NCBI GenBank assembly: GCA_900766745.1
Contig: CAAFWR010000033.1
Location: forward strand, 1-64,000
Direction: 5' to 3'
Source of the DNA: Methanobacteriaceae archaeon
GTDB lineage: Archaea > Methanobacteriota > Methanobacteria > Methanobacteriales > Methanobacteriaceae
DNA length: 64,000 bases
Below, piece by piece: positions 55,191 through 63,635 of the stretch (its first letter is position 1; every line of letters begins with the position of its first letter). Made by a program: the position numbers and the translations under genes. The notes under the pieces were generated by a model. It searched no databases. It was not told the origin of the DNA and was given only the letters and a program-made list of their open reading frames with translations.

Positions 55191-55940
55191 TCACTCTGAA
55201 GCTTTTTTAATAGCTGATGTTAATTCAGATATTTTGGATTTAACATCAGCAGTTTCTTCCACTATTGTACCTGTAACAATAATATCTCCACCAGCTTTTG
55301 CAGCAGCATAAGCCGCCTCACCATCCCTTATTCCTCCACCAACTATAACAACCATGTCTTCAGTTGCTTTTTTAATATATGCTACCATTTCTGGAGGAAT
55401 TGGTTTATCTGCTCCTGACCCTGCTTCAATATAAAAGAATCTTTGCCCTAAAAATTCTGAAGCCATCGCATATGCAGCTGGTATTTTTGGTTTATTTCTA
55501 GGTACAAGTTTAGCATCTCCAACCCAACCAACTGTTCCACCTGGCTCTGCAACCATATAACCCATTGGAAGGACTTCAATTCCTGATTTTTTAACTCCTA
55601 TAGACCCTAATGCTTGTGCTCCAATAAGCCAATAAGGATTGTTAGAGTTTAGATAAGTCATGAAGAATATTGCATCAGCATATTTACTTACACTACTTGT
55701 GTTTCCTGGAAATATTATTATTGGAACTTCAATATTTTCAGATAATATTTTACATGTAGAGTTTACATCTTCGTTATCAACGGTTGATCCTCCAATCATG
55801 ATGCCATCAGTTCCAGCTTCAATAGCTAATTGTGCAATTTCTAAAGCTTTTTCTGGGCTTTGCTCATCAGGATCAATAAGTGTAAAATGAATTTTTCTAG
55901 TTTTTAATATATCTTTTATATGTTTTTCAACATTTTGCAT
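55191..55940 (-). CDS. Geranylgeranylglyceryl phosphate synthase
   Basis: Forms the first ether bond of archaeal lipids by joining geranylgeranyl diphosphate to glycerol-1-phosphate. 249 residues, TIM barrel. HFTLIDPDEQ (18-27), GTDGIMIGGSTVD (about 43-55), FPGNTSSVS, YIEAGSGADKPI (about 170-181) and VGGGIRDGEAA (about 201-211) are the phosphate- and metal-binding signatures of group II enzymes in the GGGPS/PcrB family. ATG 55940, weak ribosome site. The archaeal context decides GGGPS over bacterial PcrB. Confidence 0.94.
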   Translation of the reverse strand: MQNVEKHIKDILKTRKIHFTLIDPDEQSPEKALEIAQLAIEAGTDGIMIGGSTVDNEDVNSTCKILSENIEVPIIIFPGNTSSVSKYADAIFFMTYLNSNNPYWLIGAQALGSIGVKKSGIEVLPMGYMVAEPGGTVGWVGDAKLVPRNKPKIPAAYAMASEFLGQRFFYIEAGSGADKPIPPEMVAYIKKATEDMVVIVGGGIRDGEAAYAAAKAGGDIIVTGTIVEETADVKSKISELTSAIKKASE

Positions 55941-56003
55941 ATTATCATCAACTAAGTGTAAATTTTTAAAAAAAGAAAAAAAGTGTATTTAAAGAGGAAT
56001 AAA

Positions 56004-56150
56004 TTATCCTCTTGGTTCTTTTGCTTTGTATCTTAAACCTTTGTAACCACATTTTCTGCAAGTAGTTGCACTAGCAGGGTTACGAGCATTACATTTTAAG
56101 CAAATTTTAACATTAAACATTCTGTTTTCAGCTTCTTCAAATCTTGCCAT
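56004..56150 (-). CDS. rpl40e: Large-subunit ribosomal protein L40e
   Basis: 48-residue zinc ribosomal protein. [18 protein letters not shown] is followed by [16 protein letters not shown] and ends AKEPRG: two CxxC pairs (CLKC and CRKC) form the zinc ribbon of archaeal L40e. Found by reading the gap; it is too short for usual length cut-offs. GGAGGAG, seven bases before ATG 56150, is the strongest ribosome site in the window, and a TATA box lies 80 bases upstream. Stands alone between the GGGP synthase and Tsr3 genes. Confidence 0.95.
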   Translation of the reverse strand: MARFEEAENRMFNVKICLKCNARNPASATTCRKCGYKGLRYKAKEPRG

Positions 56151-56231
56151 AGGTAAACTCCTCCTTAATAATAATATTAAAAAACAAATAATCGTTAGTT
56201 ATAACTATTACTATAATTTTTTATGATAATA

Positions 56232-56241
56232 CTATATAAAG
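56232..56241 (-). promoter_or_regulatory. TATA box of rpl40e
   Basis: Minus strand CTTTATATAG, a strong archaeal TATA element about 85 bases before the L40e start, giving a leader of about 55-60 bases, longer than most in this window. Confidence 0.5.
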
Positions 56242-56257
56242 TTTTAGAAAATCTTCC

Positions 56258-56773
56258 TTAATTTCGGGATTCTAGGAAATCATTTTGAATTTCTACAACT
56301 TCGCTACTTGTATTGGCTTCACTGTAAGCCTCTAAAAGTTCATGATTCAACTCTAAAAAAGTATGACCCCACTTAAACCCCTGAAGCATTTCTTCCGCCT
56401 CTTCCTTAAATCGGGTAATATAAAGAGTAGCTGCAATAGCTTCAACAGTTGATAGAATACAGGGTTTTCCGAAATTTACAGGATTAGTAGCTATTAAAAA
56501 AGGAAGAGATCTGTGGTACTTGGAAAGGGAAAAAAACTTTTTGGATTTTGAAACCTCATTCCAAGAACAATCAAGACCTACAATTCCCCTGTGAGCTACA
56601 AAACGATAATCCTCATATGAAACAGCTTTTTCAGCAAATGGGTTTAGAACAATGGCGCCTGAAGGAATGCGGTTTAGATTATAAACAATCCTGCATTTCC
56701 CCATCTTTTCCATCTTAATGGTAGTGCACTTTTTTCTGTCACACTCATCTGCATGAAAAACCGTAACATTCAT
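56258..56773 (-). CDS. tsr3: 16S rRNA aminocarboxypropyltransferase Tsr3 (DUF367)
   Basis: Transfers the 3-amino-3-carboxypropyl group of SAM onto a pseudouridine-derived base of small-subunit rRNA. 171 residues. HADECDRKKCTT (6-17), IVLNPFAEKAVSYED (about 41-55), IVGLDCSWNE (about 64-73), HRSLPFLIATNPVNFGKP (about 87-104) and LSTVEAIAATLYI (about 107-119) match the DUF367/Tsr3 family. GGATGATTAG precedes ATG 56773, twelve bases after the exported-protein gene stops, so the two are probably cotranscribed. Confidence 0.92.
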   Translation of the reverse strand: MNVTVFHADECDRKKCTTIKMEKMGKCRIVYNLNRIPSGAIVLNPFAEKAVSYEDYRFVAHRGIVGLDCSWNEVSKSKKFFSLSKYHRSLPFLIATNPVNFGKPCILSTVEAIAATLYITRFKEEAEEMLQGFKWGHTFLELNHELLEAYSEANTSSEVVEIQNDFLESRN

Positions 56774-56785
56774 CTAATCATCCAA

Positions 56786-57439
56786 TTAAGCTGTTCCAAC
56801 TAATTGCTGATATGCAGTATAATTTCCTTTCTTAGCTTCCTTAACTAGATTAGCACTGTTATCTAAAACCGCCTGGTCAACACCAAAGATTTCATTTAAA
56901 GCAGGTACTGTGCTGTTATGTTTTAAAGTAAGTGAAGAGAGTAACGGTGCTACATATCCTTCAAAAGCATCACAGAATACATCATTGGTAGCGCTTACCT
57001 CAGTCGGATTGTGGAAAATCACATAAATGATATAACTCTGATTTTCCTTATTAGCTACACACATGTAAAGCTGTATTGAAGCATTAGTATTGTTGGTCTC
57101 CTTACCAGTAGTTGAATAGATATCCCAGTCCTGATCGTTATATGTTCTATGTTCTGGACCTACCCAACCTTGAAGAGAATAAAACTCAACTAAAAATGAA
57201 GCATTTTTAACACTAGACATGTTATATTCAATATTATTTACTTTGTCAAAATAAGATGCACTCCAATTATCTGGATTTTTCACGTTGGAAACGTTGCCAA
57301 CAAACTTACCGGACATTATATTATTATTAAAAGGAGTTCCTGTCTCTTCAGAAGTAATAAAACCAGAAACATAAACACCACAAACAATAGCTATCGCAAC
57401 AACTGCAACAACTAAAACAATTATAATATTTTTATTCAT
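56786..57439 (-). CDS. Membrane-anchored extracytoplasmic protein of unknown function
   Basis: 217 residues. MNKNIIIVLVVAVVAIAIVC is a single N-terminal membrane segment; a soluble domain with many N-x-S/T sites (NVSN, NWSA, NMSS, NNTNAS) follows, consistent with an outside location. FYSLQGWVGPEHRTYND and IIYVIFHNPTEVS look like a compact beta-rich domain. Similar short anchored proteins are numerous in gut methanobacteria; no function is known. GGAGAATTAATCA precedes ATG 57439. Transcribed with tsr3. Confidence 0.7.
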   Translation of the reverse strand: MNKNIIIVLVVAVVAIAIVCGVYVSGFITSEETGTPFNNNIMSGKFVGNVSNVKNPDNWSASYFDKVNNIEYNMSSVKNASFLVEFYSLQGWVGPEHRTYNDQDWDIYSTTGKETNNTNASIQLYMCVANKENQSYIIYVIFHNPTEVSATNDVFCDAFEGYVAPLLSSLTLKHNSTVPALNEIFGVDQAVLDNSANLVKEAKKGNYTAYQQLVGTA

Positions 57440-57595
57440 TGATTAATTCTCCTATTTCATTAATTATTGATTATTACTAACTATTTATTGAAACTATATT
57501 AAATAAATTGTTATAAAAACCATTTTTAATAAGTAAATTATTTTAATAAATAACTACAAAAAAGAGAGTTAATGACAAAGTAAAAGGTTATATTT

Positions 57596-58288
57596 ATGAA
57601 AAAACGACCTATATACAAAATATTACTTTTAGCATTGATACTGATTTTAATAGTGACGTCTGTATTTATATTTTCAAACGATAACCAAAAAAGTGAAGTG
57701 ACCACTATCGGAGAAAACGTCAACGGCAGTGTTCAGAAAATAACTACAGGAAACCTTGGATCAGAAGATACTGCAGTTATAATTCTCGGCGTTCATCCAA
57801 GGGAACATGAAGTCCATGAGGCATTAAACGCAACAATGAAAAACATAACAAGTACTGACAACAATTTAACTAAAAGATTTATAATATATTACATTGTGGT
57901 AAACGATAACATCACCTCAAGAAATGAAACAAGAGCTGCAGGCGAACAGTTAGCCAATCAGTTCATCGTCCCTGACATTAAAAATGAAACACCATTTTTG
58001 GTAACTGATGTTCATGAAATAGACAGATATTATGAATATCCGAACTTCATAGAAGCGATATCAAACAACACAGTGACACAAAATTACATAAAGAACATAT
58101 CAAAGGACATCGGAATTAGAAACTTTGACTTTAAGGAAGGGACAAGTCCAGAACTTGTTACAAAACCTATTGCAAATCAAGGTCTTAACACCATACTATT
58201 TGAAGTTTCCATTACCTACAAAATGGAACAGAAAAAGGAACAGGCAAGAAAACTAATCTATGCAATTGACAATCTAGAGAGGGTTTAG
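57596..58288 (+). CDS. M14-like (carboxypeptidase/AstE fold) membrane-anchored hydrolase
   Basis: 230 residues. One N-terminal membrane segment (ILLLALILILIVTSVFIF, about 9-26) places the rest outside. The domain carries the zinc ligands of M14 carboxypeptidases in order: GVHPREHEVHEAL (His67, Glu70), VTDVHEID (His140) and ILFEVSIT (Glu203 as catalytic candidate). It is smaller than ordinary M14 enzymes (about 300). Its position outside a pseudomurein-bearing cell suggests trimming of wall peptides, but that is inference. The nadM gene starts four bases after its stop. Ribosome site AAAGGTTA upstream of ATG 57596. Confidence 0.65.
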   Translation: MKKRPIYKILLLALILILIVTSVFIFSNDNQKSEVTTIGENVNGSVQKITTGNLGSEDTAVIILGVHPREHEVHEALNATMKNITSTDNNLTKRFIIYYIVVNDNITSRNETRAAGEQLANQFIVPDIKNETPFLVTDVHEIDRYYEYPNFIEAISNNTVTQNYIKNISKDIGIRNFDFKEGTSPELVTKPIANQGLNTILFEVSITYKMEQKKEQARKLIYAIDNLERV

Positions 58289-59264
<976 letters not shown>

Positions 59265-59266
59265 TA

Positions 59267-59449
59267 ATGGATCCTTCAACTCCCTTATTTTTTTTAAAAA
59301 TAATAATATTATTTGGAATTGTTTACTCCATAATAAAACATTTGAAAATAATCTTAATTATACTAGTCCTAATCTTTCTGTTTTTAATGATACAAAGTTA
59401 TTTTGATATAAGTTTCGTTGAAATAGCTAGAAATTATCTATCTCAATAA
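59267..59449 (+). CDS. Small hydrophobic membrane protein, 60 aa
   Basis: MDPSTPLFFLKIIILFGIVYS opens the protein, followed by a short basic turn (IIKHLKII) and a second hydrophobic stretch LIILVLIFLFLMI: two membrane helices and a polar tail SFVEIARNYLSQ. It starts two bases after moaE stops, with GGAGGAT inside the moaE end as ribosome site, so it is translated with moaE. No family recognised. The translational coupling and the length above chance support a real gene. Confidence 0.55.
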   Translation: MDPSTPLFFLKIIILFGIVYSIIKHLKIILIILVLIFLFLMIQSYFDISFVEIARNYLSQ

Positions 59450-59476
59450 AATTTAAAAAATAGGATGAAATTCATC

Positions 59477-59683
59477 CTATTTTCCTACTATAATTTCAGT
59501 TGATTTAATAATAGCTTGCACATCGTCTCCTTCTTTGAGACCTAATTTTTCAGCTGATTCTTTTGTAATTACAGCAGTTATGGTATTTGGATCATCAACT
59601 TCAATTTTAATACTTGCTGTTATCATTCCAAGATTTACTTCTTTTACTGTACCTTTTAATTGGTTTCTTGCACTTAATTCCAT
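59477..59683 (-). CDS. Mop-type molybdate/tungstate-binding protein
   Basis: 68 residues forming one TOBE/Mop domain: SARNQLKGTVKEVNLGMITA (4-23) and VITKESAEKLGLKEGDDV (about 38-55) are characteristic, and such proteins bind molybdate or tungstate as hexamers. It may store the oxyanion for the pterin-cofactor enzymes of methanogenesis (formylmethanofuran dehydrogenase, formate dehydrogenase). GGAGATATAAATT precedes ATG 59683. Sits beside moaE on the other strand, with an inverted repeat upstream. Confidence 0.92.
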   Translation of the reverse strand: MELSARNQLKGTVKEVNLGMITASIKIEVDDPNTITAVITKESAEKLGLKEGDDVQAIIKSTEIIVGK

Positions 59684-59714
59684 AATTTATATCTCCTATA
59701 ATTTTGTAATTAAT

Positions 59715-59799
59715 CGATATGAATATAGTTATATAAATATTTATTGAATTTATACGATAATAATATTATACAAGATAAAAATAAATCAATTTCATATCG
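59715..59799. repeat. Inverted repeat pair between mop and trmO
   Basis: cgatatgaa (59715-59723) and ttcatatcg (59791-59799) are perfect 9-base inverted copies, 67 bases apart. The first copy lies just downstream of the TATA-like ataaatatttatata on the mop strand, where a regulator would block transcription. Could be two operator half-sites for a metal- or oxyanion-sensing regulator; may also be chance in A+T-rich DNA. Confidence 0.35.
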
Positions 59800-59835
59800 G
59801 AATTATTATTAATTGTAAAAATAAAATATTCAATT

Positions 59836-60324
59836 ATGACTAAAATCGAAATGGAACAGCTTGGAATTATTAAAACTCCTTTTAATGAAATTGAAGGCAT
59901 GCCTATTCAACCAACAGGAGCAGTAGGTGTTAAAGGTGAAATTATACTTAATGAAAAATTTGTTAAAGGTCTTAAAGACCTCGATGGGTTCTCCCATCTG
60001 AATATAATCTATTTATTACATGAGGTTGATGGATATAATCTGGAAGTTAAGCCATTTCTTGACAATGACACTCATGGTGTTTTTGCAACAAGATCACCTA
60101 AAAGACCTAACCGTATCGGATCTTCCATTGTAGAATTAGACAAAGTTGATGGAAATGTTATTCATATCAGTAATGTTGATGTTTTAAATGGTACTCCTTT
60201 ACTTGATATTAAGCCCCATGTTCCTCATCTATATGAAGATACAGTTAAAGATTTAAAAATAGGGTGGTTTGAGAAAAAGCATCAAAATGCTAAAACCACA
60301 AAATCAGATGATAGATTTAAATAG
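59836..60324 (+). CDS. trmO: tRNA (N6-threonylcarbamoyladenosine) methyltransferase TrmO
   Basis: Methylates t6A37 of tRNA using SAM. 162 residues, beta-barrel class VIII methyltransferase (YaeB/TsaA). LGIIKTPFNEIEGMPIQP (9-26), LDGFSHLNIIYLLH (about 49-62), GVFATRSPKRPNRIGSS (about 81-97) and LNGTPLLDIKPHVPH (about 116-130) are its signatures. No ribosome site upstream, so a leaderless message is likely. Ends 20 bases before the convergent thioesterase gene. Confidence 0.93.
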   Translation: MTKIEMEQLGIIKTPFNEIEGMPIQPTGAVGVKGEIILNEKFVKGLKDLDGFSHLNIIYLLHEVDGYNLEVKPFLDNDTHGVFATRSPKRPNRIGSSIVELDKVDGNVIHISNVDVLNGTPLLDIKPHVPHLYEDTVKDLKIGWFEKKHQNAKTTKSDDRFK

Positions 60325-60344
60325 CTATCATCTAGTTAAATGTT

Positions 60345-60740
60345 TTAAACTAAATGTTCTTCTAGTTTTTTACGAATATCCTCTGGGATTGGTACTGATT
60401 CTTGTTCTATGAAATTAAAGTTTACAAGGACCGCTTTGCCCTTTGCTTTAAGTTCATCGTTTTGCCAGGCCTCATGACCTATGGTAAATGAACTGTTCCC
60501 TATTTTTGTAATGAAAGTTCTTATTTCTACTTCACCATCATAGTAAATTTGACCTAAATAGTCATATTCCGTACGAACAAGAATCAATTTCCATTTTTCA
60601 TAGTTTAAACATAAGTCTGGTGTAAAGAATCGGAATATGTCATTTCTTCCAGTTTCGAACCAAACACCAAGTACATTGTTGTTTACATGTCTTAAACCAT
60701 CAATATCCCCAAATCTAGGTGTAACATTAATTTTAAACAT
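60345..60740 (-). CDS. Hotdog-fold acyl-CoA thioesterase (4HBT type)
   Basis: 131 residues of the 4-hydroxybenzoyl-CoA thioesterase/YbgC family. PRFGDIDGLRHVNNNVLGVWFE (split: RFGDIDGLRHVNN at 8-20) shows the Asp and the HVNN helix start of the catalytic face; ILVRTEYDYLGQIYYDGEVEI (split: RTEYDYLGQ at about 55-63) and ALVNFNF complete the hotdog pattern. It removes acyl groups from CoA or another carrier; substrate unknown. GAGGGTATT precedes ATG 60740. Confidence 0.87.
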   Translation of the reverse strand: MFKINVTPRFGDIDGLRHVNNNVLGVWFETGRNDIFRFFTPDLCLNYEKWKLILVRTEYDYLGQIYYDGEVEIRTFITKIGNSSFTIGHEAWQNDELKAKGKAVLVNFNFIEQESVPIPEDIRKKLEEHLV

Positions 60741-60777
60741 AATACCCTCTTAAAAAATAATGTGTAGGATTTACACA

Positions 60778-61806
60778 TTATAAATTATTAATCGCCTCTA
60801 CAATTAAATCAATTGTTGATTCAATATCTTTTTTACTGCAGACACTTACTGTAGTGTGGATATATCTTGTTGGAACTGAAAGAACACCTGTTGGAATTCC
60901 TTCACGAGTTAAGTGAATAGCTGTTCCGTCAGTTGTTCCGCCATCACTAACCTCTAATTGGTATTTGATTTCTTTTTCATCTCCCGCTTTAATTAACATA
61001 TCTTTAATTGATTTTTGAGTGATTATTCCACGTCCGCTTGCATCAATTAAGATAATAGCTGGTCCTTCACCAATTACTGCAGGTGCTTCATCTGGTTTGA
61101 TTCCAGGATGATCTCCTGATAAAGTGACATCTAATGCAATAGCCATATCCGGGTTTAACCTGTAAGATGATGTTTTAGCTCCTTTAAGACCTACTTCTTC
61201 TTGAACAGTACCTACACCGTATACAGTAGCTCTTGTATTTACTCTTTTTAAAACTTCCATCATTACATAACATCCTACACGGTTATCTAATGCTTTTCCC
61301 ATAATAAGGTCATTAGGAAACTCTTCATACCATGATTTAAAGGTTATTGGATCTCCTACACGAACCATTGATTCTGCATCTTCCTTATCTTTTGCACCGA
61401 TATCGATAAACATTTCTTCAGATGGTACAACCTTATTTCTCTCTGCTGGTTTAGTTACATGTGGTGGTTTTGAGCCTATTACTCCAACATGATCCCCATT
61501 TTCAGCATGGATTACTACAGTTTGGTTCATTAGCATTTGGTCATTTATACCGCCAATTTTTGAAAATTTAATATATCCTTTATCATCAATGTATCTTACC
61601 ATCAAACCTATTTCGTCCATGTGTGAAGCAAGCATTATTGTAGGTGCTTTTTTGTTTTCACCTTTTTTGGTTGCTATTATATTTCCCATATTGTCTTTTT
61701 CAATTGAGTCAACAGAGTCTTTTAGTTCTCTTTCAATAATATCTGCAATTTTTTCCTCAAAACCAGATATTCCTGGTGTTAGAGAAAGTTCTTTCATTAA
61801 ATCCAT
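60778..61806 (-). CDS. M42 family aminopeptidase (glutamyl aminopeptidase/TET-like)
   Basis: Cobalt/zinc aminopeptidase or deblocking peptidase forming large tetrahedral complexes. 342 residues from ATG 61806 (AAGGTGATAAGT upstream); the longer frame adds 28 non-family residues. [12 protein letters not shown] (about 66-77), [14 protein letters not shown] (about 170-183), [11 protein letters not shown] (about 201-211, catalytic Glu pair), [12 protein letters not shown] (about 225-236) and PTRYIHTTV (about 311-319) hold the metal ligands and active site. Gives amino acids from peptides. The next upstream gene is the GNAT enzyme. Confidence 0.94.
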   Translation of the reverse strand: MDLMKELSLTPGISGFEEKIADIIERELKDSVDSIEKDNMGNIIATKKGENKKAPTIMLASHMDEIGLMVRYIDDKGYIKFSKIGGINDQMLMNQTVVIHAENGDHVGVIGSKPPHVTKPAERNKVVPSEEMFIDIGAKDKEDAESMVRVGDPITFKSWYEEFPNDLIMGKALDNRVGCYVMMEVLKRVNTRATVYGVGTVQEEVGLKGAKTSSYRLNPDMAIALDVTLSGDHPGIKPDEAPAVIGEGPAIILIDASGRGIITQKSIKDMLIKAGDEKEIKYQLEVSDGGTTDGTAIHLTREGIPTGVLSVPTRYIHTTVSVCSKKDIESTIDLIVEAINNL

Positions 61807-61840
61807 ACTTATCACCTTCATATAATTTTTGTTTAAACTT

Positions 61841-62338
61841 TTATAAACAATATTGGAAAATGTAATCATCCATAACATAACCTTCCCCAATATCCGTAAC
61901 TACACTGTCTATTTTTTCAAAACCTTTGGCCTTGTAAACATTAATAGCATTAGTATTATGCTTATTAACAGTTAAATATACTGATTTTTTAGATAATTTT
62001 TTTGCCACTTCAAATACTTTTTCAAGCATTACAGAAGCTATTCCTTTTCCCCTATATTCTTTTTTAAGATATAGTTTACTTAAAAATAACTTGGTTTTTT
62101 CATCTTTAACACCAATATAACCGCATAAATTGTTCTTGAAGTAAACCTTGAAGTAAGTGTAGTTTTCATTTTCTACTTGTTCTGTCATAGCTTTTAAGGA
62201 TTGAAAATTATCAACCATATAGTCAATTTGGTTCTTGGATATTATCTCTTTAAAAGATTCGTTCCAGATTTCATAAGCCAAATTAGCTACTTCTTCTAAG
62301 TCCTCAGTCTTTTCCACTTGTTTTATCTTAATTGGCAT
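61841..62338 (-). CDS. GNAT family acetyltransferase
   Basis: 165 residues. The acetyl-CoA loop [17 protein letters not shown] (about 91-107, RGKGI in place of the classic RGxGxG/A) and the C-terminal [18 protein letters not shown] (about 124-141) are typical GNAT motifs; LFLSKLYL precedes the loop. Substrate unknown; members modify amino groups of amino acids, antibiotics or proteins. The ATG overlaps the 3' end of the FrhB-like gene by 11 bases, so both are probably translated from one message. Confidence 0.85.
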   Translation of the reverse strand: MPIKIKQVEKTEDLEEVANLAYEIWNESFKEIISKNQIDYMVDNFQSLKAMTEQVENENYTYFKVYFKNNLCGYIGVKDEKTKLFLSKLYLKKEYRGKGIASVMLEKVFEVAKKLSKKSVYLTVNKHNTNAINVYKAKGFEKIDSVVTDIGEGYVMDDYIFQYCL

Positions 62339-63416
62339 GATTTTTATCTGATAATGATTTGAATCCTATGGGAACTGTACTATATTTAGTTCCAGCTGCT
62401 GATACTACATCCTGTACTCTTGATGTTAAAAATGATTGTGGTCTCCATGGAGCGTCCTGGTCTTCACGTACAATTGACACTTCATCAACAATACCATGTT
62501 CAAGTAAATATATCAAAATAGCTGATACTACACCACCATCTTGACCTATAATTGACTCCGCTTTAACAGATAATAATTCAATATAATCTCCAAGTGGTTT
62601 TTTATCTATATCCTTGTCAAATATCTCTTCACTTACAAATGTTCTTGGACATGCAAAGTAACATGCATGGCAGCCTTCTTCACATTCTTTAGTTAAAACT
62701 GGTTTTCTGTGGTTTATCTGAATTCCTTCAATTGGACAGACATATTCACATGCACCACAAAGTACACATGCCCCTACACTAATAACATCACTTTCAAGAT
62801 TTTTAAATTGACAAATAAGTGCTTCTTGTTTAACTTCTTCATCAGTCATGTGTCTTTTTGAGAGAACAGGTCTTGCAACTGCCTCTCTTTTTTTAATGGT
62901 CTGTGTGTTGTTAGCTATTTTCTTATTTGCTACATTTCTAAGAATTTTTTCTCCTTTCTCATCGAGTTTCTCTGCTTTAATGTAGCCATTTTTAATTGCT
63001 TCATCTACAATCTGCTTCCCTTTTGGTGTTCTAACAATAACTGTAGAATGGTCTTCAGGTGTTCCCACTGAACCTACTGAAACATCTGACGCATCTGATG
63101 TGAAATCAGTGCAGATATGACAGTTTTTACGTGTGAATAGTTCTGTTTCAGCTATTGGAATTTTAAAAGTAGAACCATCCATTAAGTAAGCTATAAAGTA
63201 TCCCTTATCTATTCTAAATTCCTTAACCTCAAATAGCTTAATTCCCTTTTCTTCTAAGAATTTTTCAAGATAAGAGTATGAGAAATTTTCCATACAGAAT
63301 AATCCTAATTTAAAATCAATGTCAGATCCACCAGTATAATCTTCATATTTGTTTATTTTGGTTGCAGCTAATATCTGGCAAGGCGTACCGACTAATGCTA
63401 TTTTATTACTACTCAT
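62328..63416 (-). CDS. FrhB/FdhB-like F420-reducing protein with permuted domain order
   Basis: 362 residues. The normal FrhB order is ferredoxin/FrhB_N (QDGG..., AGTKY) followed by FrhB_C (VGTPCQI, CxxCxDFT). Here VGTPCQILAATK (9-20), CHICTDFTSDASDVSVGSVG (99-118) and TVIVRTPKGKQ come first, then the 2x[4Fe-4S] ferredoxin motif VLCGACEYVCP (218-228) and CHACYFACP (249-257), then GQDGGVVSAIL (291-301) and SAAGTKYSTVP (339-349) at the C-terminus. AAGGTGAAAAT before ATG 63416 supports the start, and upstream DNA is noncoding. It should use F420 or flavin and iron-sulfur centres. Substrate unknown. Confidence 0.82.
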   Translation of the reverse strand: MSSNKIALVGTPCQILAATKINKYEDYTGGSDIDFKLGLFCMENFSYSYLEKFLEEKGIKLFEVKEFRIDKGYFIAYLMDGSTFKIPIAETELFTRKNCHICTDFTSDASDVSVGSVGTPEDHSTVIVRTPKGKQIVDEAIKNGYIKAEKLDEKGEKILRNVANKKIANNTQTIKKREAVARPVLSKRHMTDEEVKQEALICQFKNLESDVISVGACVLCGACEYVCPIEGIQINHRKPVLTKECEEGCHACYFACPRTFVSEEIFDKDIDKKPLGDYIELLSVKAESIIGQDGGVVSAILIYLLEHGIVDEVSIVREDQDAPWRPQSFLTSRVQDVVSAAGTKYSTVPIGFKSLSDKNHAN

Positions 63417-63579
63417 ATTTTCACCTTATTATAAGTATTTTTAGTTTCCATTTAATTTAAAGTTTTCTAAACATGATGTTAAATTATTAAACAAAACTCT
63501 TTAAATGTTTAAAAAATAATAGAAAAATAGCTATTTTATTAAATATTATGCAAAAATTTTAAAAATAGAATAATAAGTT

Positions 63580-63593
63580 GGCAACCTATTGCC
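63580..63593 (-). terminator. Hairpin terminator candidate after the metallo-beta-lactamase-fold gene
   Basis: Perfect GGCAA/TTGCC inverted repeat with a 4-base loop, read on the minus strand downstream of the 63636 stop codon, followed by a T-rich stretch (TTATTATTCTATTTTT). Also lies 160 bases upstream of the FrhB-like gene, so an operator role cannot be excluded. Confidence 0.4.
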
Positions 63594-63635
63594 GTTTTAA
63601 TTATAAAATTGTTTATCTAAAAAGATATATCTTAT

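Noticed and set aside
63622-63633. Palindrome aagatatatctt near the metallo-beta-lactamase-fold gene stop
   Set aside because: Short, A+T-only and close to a stop codon; likely chance.
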